Assembly: GCF_005145005.1 (NCBI RefSeq)
Contig: NZ_CP039712.1
Span: 465,001 to 529,000 of the forward strand
Length of the DNA stretch: 64,000 nt
Origin: Vagococcus zengguangii
GTDB taxonomy: Bacteria > Bacillota > Bacilli > Lactobacillales > Vagococcaceae
Direction of reading: 5' to 3'
The notes beneath the pieces are model-generated. The model was not told where the DNA came from, ran no database searches, and saw nothing but the letters and a program-made list of their open reading frames with translations. A program made the position numbers and the translations under genes. This document shows positions 1 to 9,851 of this stretch, in pieces (positions within the stretch are counted from its first letter, which is position 1; each line of letters starts with the position of its first letter).

Positions 1-641
1 TGAAAGCTTGGGGCGTACGTCCTGGCGACATGGTAACACCATACACTGAATACCGTCGTTTAAATGGTTCTAAATACTTATTAGCAAAAGCATGGGATAA
101 CCGTATTGGAACGGCTGTTTCACTAAAAGTTTTAGAAAACTTAGCAGCTGAAGGCCATCCAAATGTCTTGTTTGCAGGTAGCAACGTCCAAGAAGAAGTT
201 GGCTTACGTGGTTCACGCACAAGTACACACTTAGCAAATCCTGATATCGCATTTGCTTTAGATACAGGGACAGCCGGTGATACACCAGGTATGACAGCTA
301 AAGAATCAATGTCTGAACTAGGTAAAGGACCACAAATTTTAATCTTTGATGCGTCAATGATTCCACATCGTAAATTACGTGATTTCGTGATTGATGTAGC
401 GGATGAATTAAATATCCCTTACCAATTAGAAGTAGTAGCCGGTGGCGGGACAGATGCTGGAACAGCACACATTACACGTGATGGTATTCCATCATTAGCA
501 ATCACTGTTTCAACACGTTACTTACATTCTCACACTTCAGTTATTCACGAAGATGACTATTTAAACACAGTTAAATTAGTGACAGAAGTTGTGAAACGAT
601 TAGATAAAGAAACAGTAGAAAAAATTCGTTCATACGAATAA
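1..641 (+). CDS. M42 family metallo-aminopeptidase, C-terminal part (5' end outside window)
   Basis: This is the C-terminal 212 or so residues of a glutamyl-aminopeptidase/endoglucanase-like M42 peptidase, a cytosolic dinuclear metal enzyme that trims N-terminal residues from peptides. The reading frame is open from base 3, upstream of the first ATG at 30, so the gene starts before the window. Visible family motifs are KAWDNRIG (bridging Asp), EEVGLRG (catalytic and metal Glu), DTGTAGDTPG (metal Asp) and YLHSHTS (metal His). The stop at 639-641 is followed at once by a strong hairpin terminator. Substrate specificity within M42 cannot be judged from this part. Confidence 0.9.
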   Translation, partial: KAWGVRPGDMVTPYTEYRRLNGSKYLLAKAWDNRIGTAVSLKVLENLAAEGHPNVLFAGSNVQEEVGLRGSRTSTHLANPDIAFALDTGTAGDTPGMTAKESMSELGKGPQILIFDASMIPHRKLRDFVIDVADELNIPYQLEVVAGGGTDAGTAHITRDGIPSLAITVSTRYLHSHTSVIHEDDYLNTVKLVTEVVKRLDKETVEKIRSYE

Positions 642-651
642 ATAGTCATCA

Positions 652-686
652 AAAAATCCTCTCTGTTAATTGAGAGGATTTTTTTA
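652..686 (+). terminator. Rho-independent terminator after the M42 peptidase gene
   Basis: A stem of ATCCTCTC (656-663) pairs with GAGAGGAT (672-679), extended by A/T pairs, and is followed by a T-run. It ends the peptidase transcript. Confidence 0.85.
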
Positions 687-866
687 GCCGATATAAAATA
701 AAAACAATTAGGGACAATAAAACCAAACAATATTGTATGTTAATTGATTGTTAAATAAGCATTTTTTTAAGAAATACGTTATGATGAGTGTATAAAAAAT
801 TTAATAATAGTCAGATAAACGAAAGAAGTGTAAATTATTATATGTAGAACTGAAAGGAGCTTTATC

Positions 867-1604
867 ATGGAATTAACAGTTTTAGGTTATTGGGGAGCGT
901 ATCCTTGGAATGATGAAGGCACGTCAAGTTACCTCTTAACTTCGGGCGATTTTTCTTTATTAATTGATGCAGGTAGTGGCACATTCAATCAATTAAGAAA
1001 ACACATCGATCCCTTAACATTAGACGCGGTGATTTTATCGCATTATCATCATGATCATATTGCTGATTTAGGCGTTTTACAATTTTATCGTCAGTTGAAT
1101 CAGCAAGTAGATCAACCACTTTTACCAATTTATGGCCATACGGAGCATGAGTTTTATTATTCATCGCTTACGATGCCTAACGTTAGTGAAGGTCATGCGT
1201 ATGCCGAAGGAGATACGACTGAAATTGGCCCATTTAGTATTACTTATTTAAGAACGAAACATCCCGTTCCGTGTTTTGCGATGCGGATTACTGAAAAGGA
1301 AACAGGTAAGTCGTTAGTTTATACCGCGGATTCTGGTTGGATGGATGCTTTTGATGAGTTTGTTAAAGACACCGATTTATTAATTGCCGATAGCTATTTT
1401 TTAAGTGGCACGGAAAATCATCCCGTCCATTTTAGTGTCAAAGAAGTCGCTGAAATGACCGTTCGTGGGAACATTCCAACGGTGATTTTAAGTCACTTGC
1501 AACAACGTATTGACTTAGAGGAATTATTACGACAAGCGAAAGCCATTACTCAAGAGCAGGCGCAAGCGCTACTAGCTAAAACAGGTTTAACCCTAACTAT
1601 TTAA
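867..1604 (+). CDS. yhfI: MBL-fold metallo-hydrolase, YhfI-like
   Basis: A 245-residue metallo-beta-lactamase-fold hydrolase. The zinc motif HYHHDH is at residues 59-64, and later conserved Asp (TADSGW) and His (LSHLQQ) residues complete the usual ligand set. The physiological substrate is unknown for this family. A good ribosome site (GAAAGGAG) precedes the ATG. The next gene, 22 bp downstream, encodes lipoate ligase, and Bacillus subtilis has the same yhfI-lplJ neighbourhood, which supports the assignment. The pair probably forms one transcript ending at the terminator at 2651. Confidence 0.85.
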   Translation: MELTVLGYWGAYPWNDEGTSSYLLTSGDFSLLIDAGSGTFNQLRKHIDPLTLDAVILSHYHHDHIADLGVLQFYRQLNQQVDQPLLPIYGHTEHEFYYSSLTMPNVSEGHAYAEGDTTEIGPFSITYLRTKHPVPCFAMRITEKETGKSLVYTADSGWMDAFDEFVKDTDLLIADSYFLSGTENHPVHFSVKEVAEMTVRGNIPTVILSHLQQRIDLEELLRQAKAITQEQAQALLAKTGLTLTI

Positions 1605-1626
1605 TGAGACTAAAGGAGAATGTCAA

Positions 1627-2631
1627 ATGATTTATGTACCTAACGAAAACAATGACCCACGTGTTAACCTAGCAATCGAAACGTTTTTATTACAAGAGAT
1701 GAAAGTCGATGAGCCTATTTTATTATTCTATATTAACGAGCCATCAATTATTATCGGTCGTAACCAAAATACGATTGAGGAAATAAACTTAGATTATGTG
1801 GAAGAAAATAATATTCATGTTGTGCGCCGCTTAAGTGGTGGTGGTGCGGTTTACCATGATTTTGGTAACTTGAACTTCAGCTTTATTATGCCAGATGATG
1901 GTGAGTCATTCCGTGATTTCAAAAAATTAACAAGCCCAATTATCGAAGCGCTACATTCAATGGGGGTAACGGGCGCTGAATTAAAAGGTCGTAATGACTT
2001 AGTAATCGGCGATAAAAAATTCTCTGGTAACGCGATGTACGCAACAAATGGTCGCATGTTCGCTCACGGTACGATTATGTTAGACAGTGACGTGAATGAA
2101 GTCGTTAAAGCGTTAAAAGTGCGTAAAGATAAAATCGAATCTAAAGGAATTAAATCGATTCGTTCACGCGTAACTAACATTAAACCTTACTTAGATGACG
2201 TTTATCAAAATCTTTCAACTAAAGATTTCCGTGATGATATTTTATTACGTATCTTTAACGTTGACTCAATCGATCAAGTGACAACTTACGAGCTAACTGA
2301 AGCTGATTGGGCAAGAATAAATGAAATTTCTGATAAATATTATCGCAACTGGGATTGGAACTTCGGTAAATCTCCAGAGTTTGATAAAGTTCGTCGTGAA
2401 CGTTTCCCAATCGGTTCAGTCGAAGTGCGCTTAAATGTTGCAGAAGGTAAAATTCAGGCAGCGAAAATTTTTGGCGATTTCTTTGGTTTAGGTGAAATTG
2501 CCGATGTTGAACAAATGTTAGTGGGGACACGTTATACAAAAGAAGATTTACAGCAAGTAGTTAGTCAAATTGATATTAAGAAATATTTTGGCAATATTAC
2601 TGAAGAAGATTTATTAGGATTGTTATATTAA
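1627..2631 (+). CDS. lplJ: Lipoate-protein ligase (LplJ/LplA type)
   Basis: A 334-residue lipoate-protein ligase, which adenylates free lipoate and attaches it to lipoyl domains of 2-oxoacid dehydrogenases or GcvH in the cytoplasm. The N-terminal catalytic domain shows the RRLSGGGAVYHD motif (about residues 68-79) and the substrate-binding segment GRNDLVIGDKKFSGNA. The C-terminal accessory domain occupies roughly the last 80 residues. The length is normal for the one-piece ligases of Firmicutes. AAAGGAG lies 8 bp before the ATG. It is probably co-transcribed with the upstream MBL hydrolase. Confidence 0.92.
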   Translation: MIYVPNENNDPRVNLAIETFLLQEMKVDEPILLFYINEPSIIIGRNQNTIEEINLDYVEENNIHVVRRLSGGGAVYHDFGNLNFSFIMPDDGESFRDFKKLTSPIIEALHSMGVTGAELKGRNDLVIGDKKFSGNAMYATNGRMFAHGTIMLDSDVNEVVKALKVRKDKIESKGIKSIRSRVTNIKPYLDDVYQNLSTKDFRDDILLRIFNVDSIDQVTTYELTEADWARINEISDKYYRNWDWNFGKSPEFDKVRRERFPIGSVEVRLNVAEGKIQAAKIFGDFFGLGEIADVEQMLVGTRYTKEDLQQVVSQIDIKKYFGNITEEDLLGLLY

Positions 2632-2650
2632 CAGGAAATAACATAATATA

Positions 2651-2692
2651 AAAATGGATTTACGATTGATAAAATCGTAAATCCATTTTTTT
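2651..2692 (+). terminator. Rho-independent terminator after lplJ
   Basis: AAAATGGATTTACGAT pairs with ATCGTAAATCCATTTT (16 bp) across a short loop, followed by a run of T. Confidence 0.92.
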
Positions 2693-2785
2693 GCGATGTT
2701 TGATACATAAATATACAAATATTAATATTAAGCGCAAAAATTTATTATTTTCTTAAGAAGGTGATAAGATTTAAATAACAAGTAT

Positions 2786-2911
2786 TTGAATAAATTATTC
2801 GAAGGGGGATTTATAGCGAAACTAGTGACCTATTTATCTGTAAACATTACTTGTACATGATAAGTCAGATAAGATAACGTAACTTAAGTGTTGTACTTGT
2901 TATTAACAAGT
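2786..2911. promoter_or_regulatory. Operator-like inverted repeats in the 319-bp leader before the repeat protein gene
   Basis: The gene-free stretch 2693-3011 has no ORF with a ribosome site. It contains an imperfect inverted repeat TTGAATAA-A-TTATTCGA (2786-2802) and a perfect one, ACTTGTTA-T-TAACAAGT (2895-2911). The hexamer ACTTGT also occurs alone near 2847. These look like binding sites for a dimeric regulator controlling the gene at 3012, but no regulator is identified and no convincing -35/-10 pair could be placed. Confidence 0.35.
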
Positions 2912-3011
2912 GTCAAATGTCTGTTGAGTGACTGATGTTATTATTGGTATGTAGCGTGATAGGGATTCATTATATAGGCGAATATAAAATAAATGTTAGG
3001 GGAGAGTAGAT

Positions 3012-5513
3012 ATGGTAGATGATAAAAAAATGATTCAAGAAAAGGTAATTAATCGTTTTCAACAGTTATTTAATGATAAAGATTATGCCAAGGCAATTGC
3101 TTATTTAGAAAGTCGTAAAGAGTATTTAGGTGACAAGTTTGAAGAAATGATTCAATGGTTCATTACTAATCGCATGTTGAAAATTAGCCAAGCCTCTGAT
3201 TTAGAAGATAATTCACTATTTAAAGATGTATTAGGATTAATCACAACGAATGATTTTAAAAAAGCGAACGCTTTAGTGGATACTAATAAGAACTTACTAG
3301 GCAATCAGTATTTTGATATGAAAAATTTACTGGCATTCGCTCGTAATCAAGCATTGAAGTTAGCTTTACCAGAAGAAGATCATGGTATTGTAGCTGATAT
3401 CAATAAGTTAGTTTCAACTAATCGTTTTGCAGAAGCTAATATTTTAGTCGATGGCTATAAAGATAAATTAGGTAACTTCTATGAAGATATCAAAGATTGG
3501 CTAGCATTTGGTAAAGCAAATCCTGATTATAATACTTACGACATTAAATCGACATTTGATAAAGTAACTGACGCTGTGACTGATAAAGTGTCAGATGCAG
3601 TTGATACAACAGAAAATACGCTTGATAAAGTAGTAGATGTTGTATCAGATAAGTTCACTACAAACACTCCTAACTTCAAATTTGATTTTGATGGCATTAG
3701 TAACTTATTCACAAAAATTGCTAAACCAGATTTAACCGATAAATTAGCAGGATTATTGATGGATAAAAACTACAATCAAGCGAATCTATTAGTTGACCGT
3801 AACAAAAAAGATTTTGGTGACTATGTGAATGATGTGAGAGCGTTAATTAACACGGCGAAAACACCAGGATTTAACATAAATTGGACTAAATTAGTCCCAG
3901 GTTTAGGTGTAGCCACAGCGGCCGGTAAAATGGCTAATAAATTAACAGGTAGCACGCCAGACATTAAATTTGATTTTGACGGCGTAAAAAACTTATTTGC
4001 AAAAATTGGTAAACCAAATTTAACCGATAAATTAGCAGGGTTCTTGATGGACAAAAATTACAATCAAGCTAACTTATTAGTTGACCGTAACGAAAAAGAT
4101 TTCGGCGACTATGTGAAAGATGTTAAAGGTTTAATCAATTTCGCTAAAGGAACACCAGACTTTAACTTAGACTGGACAAAATTAGTCTCAGGTTTAGGTG
4201 TAGCCACAGCGGCCGGTAAAATGGCTAATAAATTAACAGGTAGCACGCCAGACATTAAATTTGATTTTGACGGTGTGAAAAACTTATTCACAAAAATTGG
4301 TAAACCAGATTTAACCAATAAATTAGGTGGTTTCTTAATGGATAAGAAATATAACGAAGCTAATTTATTGGTTGATCGTAACGAAAAAGATTTTGGAGAT
4401 TACGCAAATGATGTAAGAGCTTTAATTAGTAAGGCGAAATTGACACCAAACTTTGATTTGGACTGGACAAAATTAATTCCTAGTTTAGGTGCAGCCGCAG
4501 CTTTACCAAAAGTTGGTTTAGTTGATGGTAAAGATACAAAAGTAAAAGTTGAAGCAACACCAGAGATCGCTAGCTTAAAAACTGAAGAAAAACCTAAAAA
4601 ATCATTATTAGGTAGCTGGTTACCATGGGTATTAGGTTTAGGTGCTTTAGGTTTATTAGGCGGTTTACTTGGATTGTTCAATCCAAAAGATGATGAAGTG
4701 GCATTAAATACAGCAACATCATCATCTGAAACAGCGGTAGTGGAAGAAAGTTCAAGTGAAAAAGTTGTAGTTGAAGATAGTTCAGAAGCAGATAAAGCTA
4801 ATTCATTATTAGATCCAGCCAAAATTACTTCGGTTTTCCCAGCAATTGATTTAGGCAGCAAAGTTAAAATTCAAGACTTTGCCACTAAATTTGCAGATGG
4901 GACAGATTTAGGCGACATCGATTTAACCAAAGAATATACGGTTGACAAAGTAGAAGAAAAAGCAGATGGAGATGCTAAACGTTCTTACTTCTTACCAGAA
5001 CTTAACAAATGGATTAGTGAAAAAGACTTATTCCCAGAATTACCAACGGTTGACGTTGACCCAATTAGTATCGCATCTAAATTTCCAGCTCTAGCAAAAG
5101 GTGCTAAAGTGAAATTACAAGATTTTGCGGACAAATTTACAGATGGTTTAGCTATTCCAGATGCAGACTTTGGTAAGGAATTTACAATTGCAGGCATTAA
5201 AGAAGTAGCAGATGGTGATTCAACTCGTGCTTACTACTTAGAAGAAGCGCGTCAATGGATTAGCGAACATAACTTATTTTCTAAAGAAGCGGTTAATGAT
5301 AAATTAAAAGAAGCAACATTTGCAATCGGTCAAACAGTTAAAGTTGCAGAACATGCGACTCACTACGAAGAACGTAATGAAATTCCAGCAGATGTTAAAG
5401 GTAAAGAATATATTGTAGAAGATATTCATGTTATCGATATTGATGATTCTAATATTGCCTATAAACTACAAGGTTTAGATTACTGGGTAATTCAACAAGA
5501 TATCATTAAGTAA
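3012..5513 (+). CDS. Large membrane-anchored repeat protein of unknown function
   Basis: 833 residues, no recognised family. No signal peptide is seen. The N-terminal half carries about six copies of a helical repeat of roughly 45 residues with the pattern L-x-DKxYxxANxLVDxNKxxxGDxxxDVxxLI. The first three copies are diverged and the last three are near identical, each followed by a linker (TKLVPGLGVATAAGKMANKL). Residues about 175-215 form an amphipathic, coiled-coil-like stretch (VTDKVSDAV). One membrane segment lies near 533-555, preceded by Lys residues (EEKPKKS), which suggests an N-in/C-out orientation. Outside come a Ser/Glu-rich spacer and three SH3-like repeats of about 75 residues with a KVKIQDFATKF...WISEKDLF pattern. 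GGGGAGAG precedes the ATG. A role in envelope sensing or scaffolding is only a guess. Confidence 0.85.
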   Translation: MVDDKKMIQEKVINRFQQLFNDKDYAKAIAYLESRKEYLGDKFEEMIQWFITNRMLKISQASDLEDNSLFKDVLGLITTNDFKKANALVDTNKNLLGNQYFDMKNLLAFARNQALKLALPEEDHGIVADINKLVSTNRFAEANILVDGYKDKLGNFYEDIKDWLAFGKANPDYNTYDIKSTFDKVTDAVTDKVSDAVDTTENTLDKVVDVVSDKFTTNTPNFKFDFDGISNLFTKIAKPDLTDKLAGLLMDKNYNQANLLVDRNKKDFGDYVNDVRALINTAKTPGFNINWTKLVPGLGVATAAGKMANKLTGSTPDIKFDFDGVKNLFAKIGKPNLTDKLAGFLMDKNYNQANLLVDRNEKDFGDYVKDVKGLINFAKGTPDFNLDWTKLVSGLGVATAAGKMANKLTGSTPDIKFDFDGVKNLFTKIGKPDLTNKLGGFLMDKKYNEANLLVDRNEKDFGDYANDVRALISKAKLTPNFDLDWTKLIPSLGAAAALPKVGLVDGKDTKVKVEATPEIASLKTEEKPKKSLLGSWLPWVLGLGALGLLGGLLGLFNPKDDEVALNTATSSSETAVVEESSSEKVVVEDSSEADKANSLLDPAKITSVFPAIDLGSKVKIQDFATKFADGTDLGDIDLTKEYTVDKVEEKADGDAKRSYFLPELNKWISEKDLFPELPTVDVDPISIASKFPALAKGAKVKLQDFADKFTDGLAIPDADFGKEFTIAGIKEVADGDSTRAYYLEEARQWISEHNLFSKEAVNDKLKEATFAIGQTVKVAEHATHYEERNEIPADVKGKEYIVEDIHVIDIDDSNIAYKLQGLDYWVIQQDIIK
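3681..4512 (+). repeat. Three long tandem in-frame repeats inside the repeat protein gene
   Basis: Repeat starts at 3681, 3969 and 4260 (TTTGATTTTGA...) give periods of 288 and 291 bp. The first two copies are almost identical over long stretches and the third is more diverged and incomplete. Each encodes one helical repeat plus linker. Such DNA identity makes copy number prone to change by recombination. Confidence 0.9.
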
Positions 5514-5522
5514 TTAAGCAAT

Positions 5523-5560
5523 AAAAAGAGCCATGACGATTGAAGTCATGGCTCTTTTTG
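5523..5560. terminator. Bidirectional terminator between the repeat protein gene and trpS
   Basis: AAAAAGAGCCATGAC pairs perfectly with GTCATGGCTCTTTTT, with A-tract and T-tract on the two sides, so it can end both convergent transcripts. Confidence 0.92.
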
Positions 5561-5566
5561 CGATAG

Positions 5567-6580
<1,014 letters not shown>

Positions 6581-6790
6581 TCAAATTCCTTTCAAATCAT
6601 TCTTTTTTGATTATACTCCAAAAACACAAAAAAAAATACCATAGTGATTGAAACAATTCCTAGAATTATCAATAAAAAAAGCACAAGTGACTATTTTATG
6701 CAGTAATTGAGCTTGTTAAGAACTTCGTTAATTATCATTTTTTTATCATAACCTCTTAATAAAACGCTAGTAATTCGCAATATTATAAGG

Positions 6791-6796
6791 TATAAT
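6791..6796 (+). promoter_or_regulatory. Candidate -10 element for spx
   Basis: A consensus TATAAT at 6791-6796 lies 60 bp before the spx ATG in an AT-rich region. No good -35 hexamer stands at the right distance, so it is a weak call. Confidence 0.35.
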
Positions 6797-6856
6797 AAAG
6801 TGTATATAAAAGTTTTGTTTGTTGGTAAAGGTTTTGGAAAAAGGGGTTGATATTTA

Positions 6857-7255
6857 ATGTTGACATTATACACTTCTCCTAGTTGTACTTCATGTCGTAA
6901 GGCACGTGCTTGGTTGGTTGAGCACGAGATTCCATTCAAGGAGCGTAATATTTTTTCTGATCCATTAAATATTACAGAGCTGAAGGCAATTTTGAGATTA
7001 ACAGAAGATGGTACTGAGGAAATTATTTCTACAAGGTCAAAAGTGTTTCAAAAATTAGAAATGGATCTGGATGACTTGCCATTAGATGAATTATTAAAGC
7101 TAGTTCAAGAAAATCCTGGTCTATTAAGACGTCCGATAATGTTGGATGAGAAACGTCTGCAAGTAGGCTTTAACGAAGACGAAATTCGTCGTTTCTTACC
7201 AAGAGAAGTAAGAGCTTTAGAATTAAGACATGCTCAATTAATGGCGGGCCTGTAG
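6857..7255 (+). CDS. spx: Spx-type transcriptional regulator (ArsC-like fold)
   Basis: A 132-residue Spx protein, a redox-sensing regulator that binds the RNA polymerase alpha C-terminal domain under thiol stress. The N-terminal CTSC (residues 10-13) is the CxxC redox switch. The segment [17 protein letters not shown] contains the conserved Arg and the RPI motif that separate Spx from arsenate reductases. Length matches Spx (131-132). AAGGGG precedes the ATG. The mecA gene follows directly; in Bacillus MecA with ClpC targets other regulators and the spx-mecA neighbourhood is typical of Firmicutes. Other Spx paralogues may exist elsewhere. Confidence 0.92.
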   Translation: MLTLYTSPSCTSCRKARAWLVEHEIPFKERNIFSDPLNITELKAILRLTEDGTEEIISTRSKVFQKLEMDLDDLPLDELLKLVQENPGLLRRPIMLDEKRLQVGFNEDEIRRFLPREVRALELRHAQLMAGL

Positions 7256-7282
7256 TTCTAAAGGGTTAATTATTTAAATGCT

Positions 7283-7319
7283 AAGGGAGGGACAGGTGAC
7301 TGTTACCAGCCCTTTTTTG
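7283..7319 (+). terminator. Probable terminator after spx
   Basis: AAGGG pairs with CCCTT around an interrupted stem (GGT/ACC inner pairs) followed by TTTTTT. The stem is imperfect, so the call is moderate. Confidence 0.5.
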
Positions 7320-7405
7320 CGTTTAGCTTGATTTTATAGCGAGAATTGTAGATAATATAATGAATAATGTAGTATAATTAGGTTAGAGAAAAGAGGTGTC
7401 GGCCT

Positions 7406-8068
7406 ATGGAAATGGAACGTATAAATGAAAACACCATTCGTGTATTAATTGAAAATGCAGATTTAGAAGCAAGAGGGGTTAGCTTTCTTGATTTATTAGG
7501 TAATCATAAAGAAATTGAAAACTTTTTTTATAGTATTTTAGAAGAAGTGGATATCGATGAGCAGTTTCAAGAAACTGATGCGGTGACTTTTCAAGTGTTA
7601 CCAAATCGTAATGGTTTAGAACTGTTTATCAGTAAAAATATGATGATGTCAGAGCCTGATTCAGATGAAGATGAATTAGATGATGAATATAATGAAGAAT
7701 CATCGTTTACTGATTTTATCAAAAAGCAGTTTGATGCCGCTCAAGATATTAAAAATGTACATACCCAAGATAATCCAGCAGTGTTAGACTATGTTTTTGA
7801 ATTTTCTTCCTTTGAAAACTTAATTAAAATGGTGGATACCTATCATTTTGAAGACAATTTGACTGACTTGTATGTATTGAATAAACGTTACTATTTATCA
7901 ATGAAATTTTTAACTAAACTAAAATCAGATCGTGCTATTAAAAATGATGTGGCATGTATTTTGGAATTTGGACAAATGAGCCAAAAGTCGCCAGAGGTTT
8001 TAAAAGAGTATGGAGAACTCATCATGGCGGACGATACATTAGATCAAATTAAACATTATTTTAAATAA
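7406..8068 (+). CDS. mecA: Adaptor protein MecA
   Basis: A 220-residue MecA adaptor that hands substrates to the ClpCP protease. The N-terminal substrate-binding domain begins MEMERINENTIRVLIEN, a hallmark of the family. An acidic linker (DSDEDELDDEYNEE, about residues 87-103) leads to the C-terminal ClpC-binding domain with FEFSSFENLIKM. This is the proteolytic adaptor, not the staphylococcal resistance gene of the same name. AGAGGTGT precedes the start, and TATAAT at 7373 may be its -10. It is followed by a perfect terminator. Confidence 0.93.
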   Translation: MEMERINENTIRVLIENADLEARGVSFLDLLGNHKEIENFFYSILEEVDIDEQFQETDAVTFQVLPNRNGLELFISKNMMMSEPDSDEDELDDEYNEESSFTDFIKKQFDAAQDIKNVHTQDNPAVLDYVFEFSSFENLIKMVDTYHFEDNLTDLYVLNKRYYLSMKFLTKLKSDRAIKNDVACILEFGQMSQKSPEVLKEYGELIMADDTLDQIKHYFK

Positions 8069-8070
8069 GC

Positions 8071-8104
8071 AAAAAGTCGTCCAAATATCTTGGACGACTT
8101 TTTT
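8071..8104 (+). terminator. Rho-independent terminator after mecA
   Basis: AAAAAGTCGTCCAA pairs with TTGGACGACTTTTT around a 6-nt loop, with a T-run directly after the mecA stop. Confidence 0.92.
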
Positions 8105-8129
8105 AAAATGAATAAGAAAAGAGGCCTTT

Positions 8130-8807
8130 ATGAGTTACTCAACCCTATTACTAGATTTAGATAATACGATATTAAGTTTTGATCAGGCTGAAAAATATGC
8201 CTTACGAAAGTTATTAGAAGAACAGGCCATAGATTGGGATGAATCACTTTTTGAAAGTTATCATCAAAAAAACAAAGCCTTATGGCAAGCGCTGGAAAAA
8301 GGGAAAGTAGCACGTGATTATGTCTTATCACAACGTTTTGTTGAATTATTCCATCAACTTGATGTAGAGGTAGATGGTCACGCCATGGATCAATTATTTC
8401 GCTCGTACTTGGCTGAGGAAATCTTTTTTATGCCACGTGCTAAAGAAGTGCTAACGGAATTGAAAAAAGATAAACAGCTATACGTTGTGACCAACGGCGT
8501 GGCTGATACCCAAAAAAAACGCATTGAAAAAGCGGGATTAGCGTCATATTTTGATGAGTTATTTATCTCAGAAGAAATAGGGCATCAAAAACCATCGCCA
8601 TTGTTCTTTGATCACGTTTTAGCTAATGTTGAGGAACAGAATCAGGCAGAGATTTTAGTGGTCGGAGACAGCCTCTCAGCGGATATTTTAGGTGGTAATC
8701 AAGCGGGCCTAGATACGTGTTGGTACTCACCAGGTAAAGCAAATGAAGTCATTCAACCAACGTATCAGATTAAAGCATTAGATGAATTATTAACATTAGC
8801 TAACTAA
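8130..8807 (+). CDS. HAD-family nucleotidase, YjjG-like
   Basis: A 225-residue haloacid dehalogenase-type phosphatase of the YjjG/YfnB group, proposed to dephosphorylate pyrimidine (often damaged or non-canonical) nucleoside monophosphates. Motif I is DLDNT with nucleophile Asp9 and Asp11. The helical cap follows. Motif II is VTNG, motif III the Lys of KPSPLFF, and motif IV GDSLSADI. AAGAGG precedes the ATG. It stands alone between two terminators. Substrate assignment rests on family resemblance only. Confidence 0.82.
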   Translation: MSYSTLLLDLDNTILSFDQAEKYALRKLLEEQAIDWDESLFESYHQKNKALWQALEKGKVARDYVLSQRFVELFHQLDVEVDGHAMDQLFRSYLAEEIFFMPRAKEVLTELKKDKQLYVVTNGVADTQKKRIEKAGLASYFDELFISEEIGHQKPSPLFFDHVLANVEEQNQAEILVVGDSLSADILGGNQAGLDTCWYSPGKANEVIQPTYQIKALDELLTLAN

Positions 8808-8823
8808 TTTCTTTCATAAAATC

Positions 8824-8862
8824 AAAAGCCCCGTGTCCAACTATTTGGACATGGGGCTTTTG
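8824..8862. terminator. Bidirectional terminator between the HAD gene and nrdF
   Basis: AAAAGCCCCGTGTCCAA pairs with TTGGACATGGGGCTTTT (one G-T pair) and separates the convergent genes. Confidence 0.9.
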
Positions 8863-8867
8863 TGTAA

Positions 8868-9836
8868 TTACATACCAATTAAATAATCATCATCTTTCAT
8901 GGCTTCTACGCTTCCAAGTAAGTAACCATTACCAACTTGTGAGAAGAAGTCATGGTTAGAAGTACCCGTTGAAATCCCGTTCATGACAATTGGGTTAACG
9001 TCGTTCGCTGTATCTGGGAATAACGCATTAAATCCTAAGTTCATTAAAGCTTTGTTGGCATTGTAACGTAAGAAAGTTTTTACTTCTTCTGTCCAACCAA
9101 CACCATCATATAATAACTCAGTATAACGTTCTTCATTTTCATAAAGATCATATAATAAGTTGTAAACCCAATCTTCCATTTGTTGTTGTTCTTCTTCAGA
9201 TAGCTCGTTGAACCCTAATTGGAATTTATAACCAATGTAAGTGCCGTGAACTGATTCATCACGAATAATCAATTTAATGATTTCAGCGACGTTAGGTAAT
9301 TTGTTGTTACCTAAGTAGTAAAGTGGTGTATAGAAACCTGAATAGAATAAGAAAGTTTCTAAGAACACACTTGCGACTTTTTTTTCTAAGGCTGAACCGT
9401 TTCGATAAATCTCGTTAATCATTTCAGCTTTTTTTTGTAGAAATTCATTAGTGTTTGTCCATTCAAAAATTTCATCGATTTCAGATTTAGTATTTAACGT
9501 ACTGAAAATTGATGAATAGCTTTTAGCATGAACAGATTCCATGAATTGAATATTGTTTAAAACCGCTTCTTCATGAGGGGTGCGGCAGTCGTTACGAATC
9601 GCTTCCACACCACTTTCAGATTGTACTGTATCTAAAAGGGTTAGCCCACCAAATACGTAGCCGACTAAATCTTTTTCTTGTTGCGATAGTTTGCGCCAGT
9701 CGTCTAAATCATTTGAAAGAGGGATACGCGTATCTAACCAAAATTGCTCGGTTAATTTTTCCCAAGTTGATTTATCAATAACGTCTTCAATGGCGTTCCA
9801 GTTTATCGCAGCGTAATAAGTTTCTTCACGACTCAT
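8868..9836 (-). CDS. nrdF: Class Ib ribonucleotide reductase, beta subunit
   Basis: A 322-residue radical-generating R2 subunit of class Ib ribonucleotide reductase, which makes deoxynucleotides aerobically using a Mn2- or Fe2-tyrosyl centre. The ferritin-like fold shows metal ligands in LDTVQSESGVEAI, ESVHAKSYSSIF and RDESVHGTYIG. It is the last gene of nrdHIEF, 15 bp after nrdE, with GGAGG at 9844-9848. Length is normal. The bidirectional terminator ends the operon. Confidence 0.96.
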   Translation of the reverse strand: MSREETYYAAINWNAIEDVIDKSTWEKLTEQFWLDTRIPLSNDLDDWRKLSQQEKDLVGYVFGGLTLLDTVQSESGVEAIRNDCRTPHEEAVLNNIQFMESVHAKSYSSIFSTLNTKSEIDEIFEWTNTNEFLQKKAEMINEIYRNGSALEKKVASVFLETFLFYSGFYTPLYYLGNNKLPNVAEIIKLIIRDESVHGTYIGYKFQLGFNELSEEEQQQMEDWVYNLLYDLYENEERYTELLYDGVGWTEEVKTFLRYNANKALMNLGFNALFPDTANDVNPIVMNGISTGTSNHDFFSQVGNGYLLGSVEAMKDDDYLIGM

Positions 9837-9851
9837 TGTCCAATTCCTCCT

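Noticed and set aside
4400-4861. A minus-strand 153-codon frame in the repeat protein gene
   Set aside because: It mirrors the Ser/Glu and repeat codons of the real gene, and similar antisense frames recur in each DNA repeat (3821-4054, 4109-4318).
3012-5513. Prophage tape-measure protein
   Set aside because: The length and helices recall one, but there are no other phage genes, the protein has one membrane helix and SH3-like ends, and neighbours are housekeeping genes.
6691-6939. A minus-strand 82-codon frame over the spx start
   Set aside because: It is antisense to the spx N-terminus, lacks a ribosome site and matches no family.
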